64,000 nucleotides of DNA, from NCBI GenBank assembly GCA_013396525.1, contig VWYX01000274.1, forward strand, positions 726,794 to 790,793. The letters are read 5' to 3'. The notes below the pieces were generated by a model. The model did not search any database. It worked only from the letters and a program-made list of their open reading frames with translations, and had not been told where the DNA came from. The stretch is from Chaetorhynchus papuensis (Eukaryota > Chordata > Aves > Passeriformes > Rhipiduridae). Shown one piece after another: positions 12,001-22,907 of the stretch; within the stretch, counting starts at the first letter, position 1, and each line of letters opens with the position of its first letter. The position numbers were made by a program, and so were the translations under genes.

Positions 12001-15000
12001 ACTGTCCACTGTGGACTCAAATGAGACCACCAGCCCTTAACCCCAACAGAACAGAGAATTTGTTTTGTTTCAGAGAAGCAAAAAGCACAGGGGTCTGCAG
12101 TGAGCTTTTGTTTTTACATTAGCTGTTGGTGATTTTCTAGGGATTACATACAGCACTAAGAAAAAAGAAAAAAAAAAAAAGGAGTTTTATTGGTTCTCTA
12201 TGTACTGTGTAAAACCCAGCAACATTCAATACTTGATATCTAAATTGTTGTAGAATATAAGCTTTAAAGAATTTGCCTGTTAATTTTGCTTGGTTATTTT
12301 TGCTTTGTCTGTAGTTTCATTTTGCATATTTGTTTTAAAAATATGAGGTATATTTGTTACAACAGTATGATACCCCCAAGACTTTAGAACGTACAAAGCT
12401 CTTCAAAGTTCAAGTTGCAGTGTAGGTAATGGCCTCAGTTTAACATGGGAAGTTTTCAAAGATCCTACTGGATAATGTTTTAGTGTTTTGTTAATTTTTG
12501 CAGTGATTGTTCAGACACAAATTGCCATTTTAACATTTTCCCCTAACTACCTTCATCAGCCACAGATCATAGGACACTGAGAATCTTGGCTAACAAACCT
12601 GGGAAAAAAGTATTTAGCAGACAATGACTATAAGCAAATTTCAGAGACCCAGGCCAATGACAAATCATATTCTCCCGTTATTCAATATCAAGGCACTATT
12701 TTACCCCTTCCAAAGCCTTTCTGAGCCTCCATTAGCACTCCAGATTTGCTGCAGCAAAATGCTCATTTGTCCCCACAGGGAAAACACAAATTGGTTTCTC
12801 AAGGTATGGTCCATTGTCTTCCTTGTGCCCTCAAAGCCACATTTGTCCTCCAATCAGTGATGTTTGCTGAGCATCAGTCCTGGTGCTCATCTGACCATTA
12901 ATCCTTTGGTTGTTGGATGGGATGAACTCTGTTTGCTCATCACCAGGAACCACCTGATGCATCACCTGTGCATCGCCTGACCTGGCCTGCTGAGGATTTC
13001 ATGTCCTTCACCTTTGTGTCTTGGCACCATTGCCCAATGAAGGGCTGAGCCAGGACCTTCAGTTTGAAAAGTTTCTACAAAAAAATCAGGGAGAAGGCAT
13101 AAGCACAGATGTTTTTAGAGCCAAAGTGTACTCCTTGACTTCCAGAGAAATTGGCCCTTTATCTTGAGGTATAATTTTGCATGATGATTTTTCTGGTCAA
13201 AACTGGGCTCACCTTATGGCGGTGAATGTGAAATATAAAGAACTATTTCTAAAAAGTCACAACAGAAATGGTGAAAAAGCTTCCTGTATCATACTCTTCA
13301 GAACTGGTTAGGAGTGTTTTTCATCGGAATCTCCGGCTCTTTTCAAAAGCCAAGTTTCATAAAACTCTCCTTTTTAAATGTACCTGTTATGAGAGTGGAA
13401 GATCAGTGATGTGGCAAAAAGGCCAAATGCAATCTTAGAATGGTGTCAGCATCTTCACACTGGTGAAGCTGTCAGTTTGCTGCAGAGCCAGTAGATCCTG
13501 TGCATTCTGGTACCTTCTCATCTCATGCATCTTTTTCAGGTTTCATGTCACACCTGAGTCACTTCTCTAAAGGACGTCTCCTGTGCACAGCTACTAGATT
13601 TCTCTATTGAAATATTTCAATGTAATTGAACTGATTGCTGAAAAAGACATAATTCTTCTTTTAATAAGGCAATTTACATATTGGGTAACTTTAGACTTGC
13701 CTGCTGAAAGACTGTTTGAAAATTTATTTGTAAATTTTTTCTCTTTAATGTTTTGAGAGTCTCTCATCTTGGCTCCATTATCATGCCAATGAATTAGTTC
13801 AAAATATAAGGCAGTTTATGTATTTTTCTTATTTAGCAGATTATTGTGAAGGCCTTGACTTGAACTTCAGTAACTTAAAGGTGTTTCATTATTTATTTAA
13901 AAGTCTTAAGAAAGCATCATGTGATCCCCACCCTCCCAAAGTCCCCCCAGTCCAAACAGAGAGACTGTACAACAAGAGTAATCAAGCAGTGGAGTTTCAT
14001 ACTTGATAGGATTAAACAACATTCAAGGCAACACAAAATTTTAGCAATGACCAAAAATATGTTTTGAACTCATACCTCAAGTTTGGTTTTAAAACATAGA
14101 CTTCAACTTGATTTCTTGTGAATATTTTTGTTAAACGCCAGCACATTCATTTCCTGTCACCAATAAACCCTGAATTCTAGTTGTAGGTAAAGATTTGCAG
14201 TAGTCCCATAATGGGATATCCTTTTATCTTTTTATCTGCCAGTTCTGCAGATCTTCTGATCATTTTTGTGCTTATTATGCACAATTTAGTTCTTTCTTGG
14301 TTTGCAAATGAGCCACAAAAAGAGATTGATTTTTACAGATGTTTGCTATTCAATATTGGTTGATAAATGTTTTAGATGTGGTGTAGAGCTCATAATTAAG
14401 GGTTTACATTCCATAGACCAAAACTTCTTAATATAAAACATTTATTAGCTAATATGTACCACAGATGCTGGTAGGTGCACTACTGTTGGAAATTTCCTAT
14501 ATAAGTGTTGATCACTGAGATCAAGTTACTGTTTCTGCTTCCCTGGTTCCCTGAGTAAAAGGCTTACATGGAGGAGGAAGGTCTGTGTAAGCTATTTGCT
14601 TGTTACAGGAGATTGAACTTTACTACAAATACATTTTCTCATGCATATGGATGGCTTGCGGGAGAACTGACATGGGTATGGCTTTTGATTTTCATTTTGA
14701 GCCTTCCTGCCAGTTCCATCCCTTTGAATAGGAGTAGCAGAGGACTCATGCTTCAGCTCATGGAATTAAAACAGATTTAAGCAGGGTAAAGGCTTCTTCA
14801 TAGCCCTTGGCTAAGTGACCACCTAGAAATGCTTCCTAAATGCAAGGTGAGATCACATGAATTCAGTCATGTGAAATCTTCTTTCATTGAAAATGTACTA
14901 GGTTGAAAGTCAGAGACTAATAAATTTTAACAGAGTATGGAGATTATATCTGAGGAACTGAGTGGATGCTACCAAGGAGTCATTTGCCATTTTTAAAGTT

Positions 15001-15120
15001 CTTGCAATGCAATGAGAGGACAAAAATGATAGTGATAGAATTTTATTTTCCTGCCTGTTTTACTTGCCTGACCCCTAGTTAGCTATGTCTTCATTAAAAG
15101 AACAAAACTCAGAATTTCAC
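9084..15120. other. Noncoding sequence, nothing identifiable
   Basis: It holds a 13-T run at 10525-10537 and a 13-A run at 12168-12180. The open frame at 9861-10307 (148 codons, plus strand) overlaps two other short frames of equal quality and shows no domain. I see no RNA gene and no interspersed repeat. Confidence 0.55.
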
Positions 15121-15129
15121 ACCCATTTA

Positions 15130-15316
15130 ACACCAAGTTAAGTATCACTTAACCCCTTGGTACTGACCAAATGTATCCCCATTAAGCAGAGTTTTTGTTA
15201 GTACCATCCCAATTAAACAGCAGTCACAGCTATTCACTAACATTATACCAAATTAGTTTCCTGGGAGGTATCTTAATAAAGCAACCATCCCAATTAAGCC
15301 TGTCCTCATTAGATGG
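15130..15316. repeat. Degenerate periodic CCCAATTAAGC block
   Basis: Variants of one motif recur: ccccattaagcag (15177), catcccaattaaacag (15205), taccaaattagtttcc (15246), aaccatcccaattaagcc (15283) and cctcattagatgg (15304). The middle copies are about 30, 41 and 40 bp apart. Two carry the longer shared word ccatcccaattaa. This could be the decayed subterminal repeats of an old DNA transposon, or a cluster of homeodomain-type ATTA sites. Neither is proven. Confidence 0.4.
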
Positions 15317-16545
15317 AGGATACAGTATTACTATTTTATTGTAATTGAAGAAAGGCTCATGGTCCCATTTCATATAGTTTAGCTACAGAATTATTAATAA
15401 ACAACAGTCCCAACTAATATATTAGTGCTGACTCAGAATATAATAACATTGACCTATTAAATATGGCATTTGCATGTAATCAGTGGCTTCTAGCTCTAGT
15501 TTTCTGAGCCACTGGAAAACAGAAGGATTTTGTCTTCTTGTGATGTCCTTGCTCTTCCTTGTTGACATCATCACATTTAGTCTGTACAAAAGAAGTGTTG
15601 AAAAACATAGAAATTGCTGACTTAGGCTCCTTGGAGCTTTTGGAGGTGATGACTGTGATAAGCTGGAAATCTTTTGAGCTTATGGTGTTTGCAGTTTCCC
15701 AAATGTAATTCAGATACTTTGCTAGCTCTAATTTTTAGCTTTAGCTCCAGTTGTTTTCTAATACAATCCTGAAAGGGTGAATTTGGACAATCTCATCTTG
15801 GCCATTTTGAGCACATATGCTAGAACTAAGTCTTTTTGGCTCAGCTGTAGCTTGAATCTAATGAAAATGACAGATAATGCAGAGCGCTGTGTGCCTGCCA
15901 AAAAAGAGGATATTTCCCATGAGATAGCACCTGGTGATGCAGAAATAGACACTATAGATTTGTGATTGGCTGGTACTTACCAGTATTCATATCTAGTCAG
16001 TATTATCAACCACACAAGATCACATCTTGGATAATAACAGCAACAATGGCATGCATAAAAAATTACTGCAGCAAAAAAGGGAAAAAAATAGATCAATTAT
16101 GTCAATTATATGGTAGCACTTTTTTTCTCCTCACAGTTTCAACACTGAGAAAAGGTGGCATCTAACTCTGATCTAATTATTCACATGCTTATTCATTTTT
16201 TTCTTTCACTTTTCTCTTTTTCACACACATAAAGCATTTTCCCTTTAAAAAACAGTGTAGAATCAAGCATGCATACATTCTGTATGTGACTTACATTTTA
16301 GCAGCTGAGTAGTTGGCTACTTGAAAATAAAAAAGCATAAAAAGATTCTCATGTTGGCTTTCTCTAAACGGATATATATTGGGATGACCTTACCTGAGAG
16401 CAAAAATGCCATCAGCCAGAAAACTGCCATAAATTAAAGTGCTATTTAAGCCCCGATTCGAGTAAAAGGGTCCAAATTTCCAAGGTGCAAAAAAAAAAAA
16501 TCTGTTCGATGATAATGGAGCTTTTCTCTGAGGGTGTATAGTCAC

Positions 16546-16572
16546 AAAAAAAAAAAAAAAAAAAAAAAAAAA
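16546..16572. repeat. Poly-A tract (27)
   Basis: This is the longest homopolymer in the window: 27 A, 46 bp after another 12-A run at 16489-16500. I could not recognise a gene-derived or SINE-derived body on the 5' side, so I record it as simple sequence only. Confidence 0.9.
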
Positions 16573-16972
16573 CACAAACACAATGTCAAAGGAAAAAATC
16601 AGCCTCCTTTTATTTGGAATTGTTGTGTACAAACTCCAGCCTGCTAGGGAGACTACAGCTCTGCTGAATTCAGCTTACCTAAGGTGAGATAATGAACAAG
16701 GTGATTCTGAAAAAGAAATACAAAATCATTAAGCAGATCTGTAAATTTTATAATGAATCATTTCAATTAGATTCAGGCAGCAGCAGATGTTAACTCATTT
16801 TGGCACGCCCAAGCTTTGAGGTTCTTAGGCTGAATTACTTTTTTTTTTTTTTTTAGGTGGAAACTTGATGAATCTCACATTTAGAACTGTGCATGAAAAA
16901 AATGTGTTATGTAAAAACAGAGCAAATGGGCCCTTCATTTGCTGATTAATGGGTCAGGCCTCTCTTCTTATA

Positions 16973-16983
16973 CCACGAGGGGG
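16973..16983 (+). promoter_or_regulatory. Partial CTCF core motif
   Basis: ccacgaggggg matches the CCACNAGGGGG half of the CTCF core, but it is followed by tttt instead of the usual C(G/A)C. It is in the same orientation as the better site at 9070. A weak or lost site is the most that can be claimed. Confidence 0.25.
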
Positions 16984-17439
16984 TTTTAATGTGAGAAAGT
17001 GATAATAGGTTCACAGAGACAACAAGCTGGGGCTTAATGCTGCTGGTGAACCCAACAGTATTTCTGTGGTTTTTCTTGATATTTCCTTACTGTAGTCCAG
17101 CTGTGCCATGGAGGGACAGGCATTCCCTGTGTGGAAGGTGCTTGCAAGCAAAGTGAAACATTTGCTCTTTTCAATGGATTTGTTGGGCAGTCTCTGGGCA
17201 GTTGCATTCGCATGCTATGCTGAGAGAGATTTTCTTTTTTAATATAAAAGAAGGATCCCATGAAATGCCCACCTGTGTTCGCATCGAGATTTTGATGTCC
17301 ACATTTTAAAAGTCCTTGTGTTAACCCAACCAGAGACTGTGTCACTACACAGGATTTAACAGTCTTCTCTCTTACCCCTTTGCTTTCTGCCTAGACTACC
17401 TGAATGGTCTAAGCCATCTGATTTTTGTCTTGCTCGCTC

Positions 17440-17960
17440 TTAACCTTGTCTGCTGTGATGAGAAGGGTGGTGTTTGGTTTACACAGAGCAGCTAAGCAGA
17501 TGTCTCCGTGATGGCACTGTCTGCCTTTGTACTGGAAGGGAATTTCTGCTGGCTCATAGCGCTTCCTGAAAGAGCTGTCTCTTTAAGGAGTTATCTCATA
17601 TTTTCAGAAATTGACTGTGAAAATTCTAAGTAATGGTGTGACATGATCACACTCACTTTCCGTAGTTAATCCTTCACTAGGGGTCAGGCGCTTTCCCTGC
17701 TCAATGAGTCATTTGATTGTCATCTACCTTGCACAAAAAAACTACGAAGCCCCAAGCACTGTCTGGTAAGGATGACAGGCAGTCACAGTGCTGAGCTCTG
17801 TGCAGGAATAACTGAGTTAGAAAAAAGCTGCTGGCACTGTAATAAAGCGTTTAATGGACAGACAGCCTCTTTTACCTTCCTTGGGGTAACACTAAATCCC
17901 TTTTTATTGTAGTTTGCACAGATGTTAGTGAGTTATCCATTTCTCTAATCATACTAGAAG
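17440..17960. promoter_or_regulatory. Candidate conserved noncoding element
   Basis: This stretch is unique, has balanced composition, is free of simple repeats and keeps several CpG in an AT-rich setting. It contains a perfect AP-1 site TGAGTCA (17705-17711), TGACAGGCAG-type TALE sites and ATTA-type sites. That mix is typical of vertebrate enhancers, but it is a judgement of texture, not of alignment. It could equally be plain unique DNA. Confidence 0.25.
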
Positions 17961-19179
17961 TTGGCACATCCATCTTGAGTAAGAAGACCAGCCCACTCTG
18001 TTTTTGAGAGTCCTTTTTCTAATAAACTTGTGTCACTTTCAGGTCAGTTTCACCAATACAAATAAAATTCAAACAAATAAAAAGTATATTGTCTCATGAT
18101 GAGATGTATGTAATTATGTCCCTTAGGTCAGTTTAAATTTACAGTGGGAGTTACACTGTGTATAACCCTTCCTGCAATCTAGATTTTCCTGCTGCTTTAA
18201 AAAATAAAACAAACCCACCACAATATTTAGCCAATATATTGTAGCTATGTGGTAGTCTCAGTTTTGGAGCTGAATGTTCTATATGATTCATTTTACTTTG
18301 CAATTATTTGTATATAAATGCATCTTTGTGTCCTGCGAACAATATCTCCCCTCCTCCCTCCGATAAATCTTTGTGAATGGAATCCACTTGTTTTGTTTAT
18401 CTCCTCTACAAAGTGATGCTAACTGGTTCCTTAAATGCAGAGTATTTATATTTGTTTCTATTCTTTTGCGTGGTGCTGCACAATTGCATCGTCTTGCTGA
18501 AGAGTTTATTTCCCTTCACGTGGTTATTCCTAAATACAGCACATTTATTGATGAAACGAAATAAAAGCTCGGGTTTGGGGCTGAGTGGGGAGAGAGAAAA
18601 ACCCACAGCCTCGATCGTCCCTGCCAAGGTGCTACATGCTTCAACTGCTAGCGTGCTTACAAAGGTCAGCTAAAGTTCAGGAAGGGATAAATGATTGCTA
18701 CTTTGAGGGGGTCCGTGGTAAGCCTTGTTCTTTTTTGCACTGAGTTGATGGGTTCACAGCGGTAGCTGAATTTTGATAGATTGGCAGACACTGAAAGGAA
18801 ATGCTAAATCTGCCACAGGGACTCTAACTAACTTCATTTTCTAGGGGCAAAGGGTAAAAAGACAAGGGGTACTGTTCAAGGGCAGGACATCATATGACCT
18901 GGTCAACAAAGCTACCAGTGTTGTTTGTTTGGATCCTTGCCTTGTTGTACCTGGCTTCTTAACAAAAGGCCTTACCAGCAGGGTGGGCTATCAAAATAAA
19001 CATTAAAGGTTCAGGGGTTGATGCTAGTCCTTTGTGTATGTAAATTTACTGCTCTCTAGGGTCTCACTGTAAATGAGAAGGCCTGTCTCGGTTGTGTTTC
19101 CTGGTAAAATACTTTTAATAAATAAATCAAAGACTATGGAACATTAACTATTTCTCACCAAAATGGAAAAAGACTGCAC
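17961..19179. other. Noncoding sequence, nothing identifiable
   Basis: Apart from a short old repeat module at 18134-18168 nothing stands out. The open frames near 18373-18673 overlap on both strands and show no domain. Confidence 0.55.
18134..18168. repeat. Possible sauropsid dispersed-repeat module
   Basis: The text cagtgggagttacactgtg is close to the 'cagtggagttacactggtgta' module of an old palindromic repeat that I recall as frequent in bird, crocodile and turtle DNA. Only about 30 bp can be aligned by eye. Confidence 0.35.
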
Positions 19180-19302
19180 TTTTTTTTTTTTTTTGTTGGT
19201 GTTGTTTGTTGGATTTATTTTTTGTATTGTTGGTGGTTTTTTTGGTTTTGGTGTGGGTTTTTTTGGGGTTTGGTTTGGTTTTTTGGTTTTTTTTTTTTTT
19301 GC
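19180..19302 (+). repeat. T/G-only low-complexity block
   Basis: Apart from a handful of A and C, about 120 bp consist of T and G: a 15-T run at 19180-19194, irregular TTTGG/TTGG units, a GGGG, and a 14-T run at 19287-19300. The many GG pairs could support two-layer G-quadruplexes on this strand. Long open frames read from it on both strands (poly-Phe, poly-Lys/Pro) are composition artefacts. Confidence 0.8.
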
Positions 19303-19544
19303 TTTTAAACAGTTTCCACACTTTGCTATAAAAAAGAAAACCTCCCTCAGCTTCCAAACACCTACTGCAAGTTGCACTGACAATCTTGCAAAACAAAAAC
19401 CCAGCCTCCCAGAGTGGCTGTTGAGTTTTACACCAAGCTGATGTGCTGAATATATCTGACTTTTTATACGCACCTTGAAATAGATAAAACAATTGATTAA
19501 GCTGAAGGCCATGTTTTGCTAAGGTCAGTTTTACCATAGGTTAT

Positions 19545-19700
19545 GTACAGTCTAGGCACATCTGACATCCGGTTAGTACACGCAATTGTAAAGACTTTAT
19601 TCACAAACTGGGTAATTGTGCACATAAATGCTTAATTAAGTGCATTTGTCCGGGTCATTAAGCTGGTTGTATACACAGTTGTGAAAACTGTACGTTTCTA
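19545..19700. promoter_or_regulatory. Candidate conserved noncoding element
   Basis: This unique stretch is dense in homeodomain-type words: GTAATTG, the palindrome CTTAATTAAG (19631-19640) running into the NKX2-type TTAAGTG (19636-19642), and a further TCATTAAGC. It retains CpG (tccggttag, acacgcaa, gtccggg) in an AT-rich context. This is what deeply conserved developmental enhancers look like. Without an alignment it remains inference. Confidence 0.3.
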
Positions 19701-20229
19701 CCTTTTTCTTCTTTTTAATCTTAAGTTTCCTTTGTGATCTCCTAACACATTCTAGAATGAATGAAAGAATTTATGCTCTGAGAGAATGGGGAGTTTGAAA
19801 TGTTTGCAAGGGAATCTGAAACCATGTGAAACCAGCTAATGTTTCAGATTTCATCAGAAACTCAAAACGCATCAGTGATTCTCCAGGTTTACAAACCATA
19901 TGGTGAACCTGAGTCTAACTTTCAATGACCATAGTCTGATTTATAGTTTTCCATGGCAATTGGTCAAAAACTGTGATTTTTCCCAGGCTTCAAAGAAAAA
20001 CTAGACAAGCTTAAGTGATTTGACTGAGAGCTGGGTTTAGTCTGAAATCACCACTCAGAAGTTGACTGGAGGTTGGTATTTCCACGGCTTCTGAACTGCC
20101 CAACCACATTATCAGTATGCAAAAATTAAAATTGGCTGCTTTGCTGGCCAAATATTTTTAGAACCATTGGCTTAATCTCTTTGTTTATCTTCTAAGACCA
20201 CTTGGGGAAGAACAGAAAAATCTCATTTT

Positions 20230-20253
20230 GATTTTTTTTTCTTTTTTTTTTTT
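20230..20253. repeat. Poly-T tract interrupted by C
   Basis: Nine T, one C, then twelve T. It belongs to a cluster of plus-strand T tracts between 19180 and 21095. Confidence 0.9.
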
Positions 20254-20369
20254 GTCGGTGTTTAACAAGAACAGAGCTCACAGAGCCTCCAGGAACAACC
20301 TCTTGACCAGCACAGGTTAATTTAACTTTGTTCCCATTTCTGGGAACTGGACAACTCATATTGTAGGGA

Positions 20370-20385
20370 TTTTTTTTTTTTTTTT
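20370..20385. repeat. Poly-T tract (16)
   Basis: Sixteen T directly followed by gcctaacag, which makes it look like a polypyrimidine tract with a 3' splice site ending at 20394. See the matching finding. Confidence 0.9.
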
Positions 20386-22880
20386 GCCTAACAGGGAGCA
20401 GGTCTCAAAGCACTTTACCTCGCCCAAAACAGATCTGTGAGAGCTTTCTTCAAATACCACACACATTTTGAGCTCAGCAACCCAAGTCAGGACACAAAAG
20501 AGTCAGTATCTGTTTATTGGGATAAATGAGAGCTGGGGAGGATTAGAAGGTGAGTCAGATTGAGTTCTACAAGAAGGACATAAATGGCTGCACAAGGCTT
20601 GAAAGCAGGTTGATTTTTTCTGTTTTGTTTTTTTTTTTTGGTTTATTTAACAGGAGGGCAAGAGTTTTTTCTTGGGGGTTTTAATTTTTTTTTCTTTTTT
20701 AGTCCTTTAGTGAAATATTATGCATAATGCTGGAGCCAAACACCATACCTAAATGAAACAGGAGAAATGACTTTACTCAGTTGTACATCCTTCTATGCTG
20801 AAGGTTGAATTTCTGCTCAAGCTAGTGATTTTAATGAATTTTAGATGGAAATTCTAAATAAATTATATAGGGGGAATTTGAGAGGTTATTCTAATTTGGC
20901 ATATTTTGGTTTAGTTTAATTTAGAACTCAGAAGCTGGGATGGAGTTGAATTGAATGAACATTTTGTTCAGCCAGTTCAGCTGCTGTATTTACTGAGGTT
21001 GTTGATGTTGTGACTTGGTTTCTGTACTTTTGGATGAACTATGACCTCCTATCTCAGTTTGGGTTTTTCGTTGGTTTGTTTTGGGTTTTTTTTTTGTTCA
21101 AGAGGGCACATCAAGATTGCCATACTTAATTGAAGCATTTTGTGGATAGGACAAAAGCCCTTTCATGTGCAATGTAATCAGATGTTATAATCTTCTATCA
21201 TTACAAAATGAGGTTTCTTTAGTGAAGAGTGCAATAAAAGTGATAGGTAGCATTCTGGATTCATCAAAGGCAATGGGTAATTTTATCCAGCTGAATTCTC
21301 CACAATGTTGCAGCTCAAGGTGTGGTCTTGAGAGATCACTGGTTTACAGTATCCTGGAATGTGTTTTCACATCTGTTTTTTGCGAAAATAAAAGCATCTT
21401 TCTCTTGATAAAAACATCAGTGGTTAATGACATGTCTTTGGGGAGGTGAGCACTGCCTTTCTGCAGGCAGCTGCGAGGAAGGCACTGAGCTCCAGATAAG
21501 GGATCTTGTTCAAGGTTGTTGCTGTCCCTGCCTCCTCCTTAGAGCCTCTAGGCAAGGAGGGGAGGGCATGGGAGCTGACCAGGGCTTGTGAAACACCCTG
21601 CAGAGCTGTCTCCAAAGAGAGATCAAGCCTCTAAATCACCCGCGGTTCAGTTATTGCGTAAGGCCAAACATCGCTGCTGGAGCAGCATGGGGATGGTTGT
21701 GATCTTCAAAGCCTGCTGGAGAAAATATGTCTGTAAGTGATCAAAAGTAGATATTTCTTTGTTGTAAGATGAACCAGAGTCATCCAAGAGGAACATGCAG
21801 GTTGTAAGCGCCCCAGGACATACACAAACCATAGAGCTGCTGCTGTCTTCTCCTCAAGATGTACTCAGTGGTACTGAATCTCTTTTCCCTCATGTCCTCC
21901 ACTTCTACTCATTCTGAGATTTTTCCTTCACATTTCTTTCTTCTGAGGGCTAGAGAGGAAAGGAGCTGCTTCTTGACAGCATGGTAATCTTTTGGTTTAT
22001 TTAGCTCTTCCTTTAAAATACCTCTGCTTCAGGAGCTCCCAATAAGCATCACTTGCAAAACAGTGGATTTTGTCTTATTCTCTGAATTTTATAGGCAGTC
22101 ACGGGGCACTGAGCTTGATGTTGCTAAAAGCAGAAGTGTTTTAGTATAAAGAAACAGATGTTTGACTCCAGAACATGGGCACCGCCTTCTAACAAAGGTA
22201 CTTCCCTAAACACAGATCCAAAGGTCAGGGTGTCTCTCCTTGCTTCCACTGCACTGATGGCAAGCATATCCTGAGGTAGTCACATTTTCTGGCTCTATTA
22301 TACACAGAATATTTGTTCATTCCAGGAAGATTCAATACTGAATTGTGTGACTCTGATAAGCTTGACAAAGAGAAGGCTCTTGTGTTTGCTGGAAGAACAA
22401 ACGCACTGGCTTTCATGGTAATACGAATCCAGCAGGAGAAAAAGGCGTAATTAATTGCACTTGAGCCCGTTCAGAGCAGGAATGTAATGTCTCCCACATT
22501 TCCATCTTTACTCTGCAACCACTCAAAACTTGAGGGGGCCTCCCAAGAGCACCCTCAGGGATGTGTGAATGCAAAACGTGGGTGTCAGTTATGCATGCTT
22601 AAGTCAAATGAGCAGCTTGGCTTGACCTCACTTTCAGCTGGCCTTGCTTAGAAACAAAACTCCTGCAAAACAGGAAAGCTCTTGCAAAAGGTAGTATTCT
22701 TCATAATCTTAACCTTTCCACCAACTCAGCTGCTATTTTATGGGTGTAAGAGGGTGCATCTACAGAGACTTTGTTTTCTCAGTGTTTCTGTCTTGAAGGG
22801 AGGAACATTTCTCTGAAAATAGAGACCGTCATAGCTCTTTATGGTGTAGGACACCATGAAACCTTTAATTGGTCTTAAAT

Positions 22881-22907
22881 CTGTCTTTTAAAACCTGTCT
22901 TTTAAAA
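22881..22907. repeat. 14-bp tandem duplication
   Basis: ctgtcttttaaaa occurs twice without mismatch, at 22881-22893 and 22895-22907. A more diverged third copy (ggtcttaaat) may precede them. Probably slippage. Confidence 0.75.

Larger units (their letters stand above)
15317..17430. other. Noncoding sequence with poly-A and poly-T tracts
   Basis: An octamer-type ATTTGCAT lies at 15468-15475. Long homopolymers lie at 16489-16500, 16546-16572 and 16839-16854. Open frames here are short and partly built from the homopolymers. No gene is seen. Confidence 0.6.

Noticed and set aside
16489..16572. Processed pseudogene suggested by long poly-A
   Set aside because: The sequence 5' of the tract has no gene-like reading frame I can recognise and no flanking target-site duplication is apparent.
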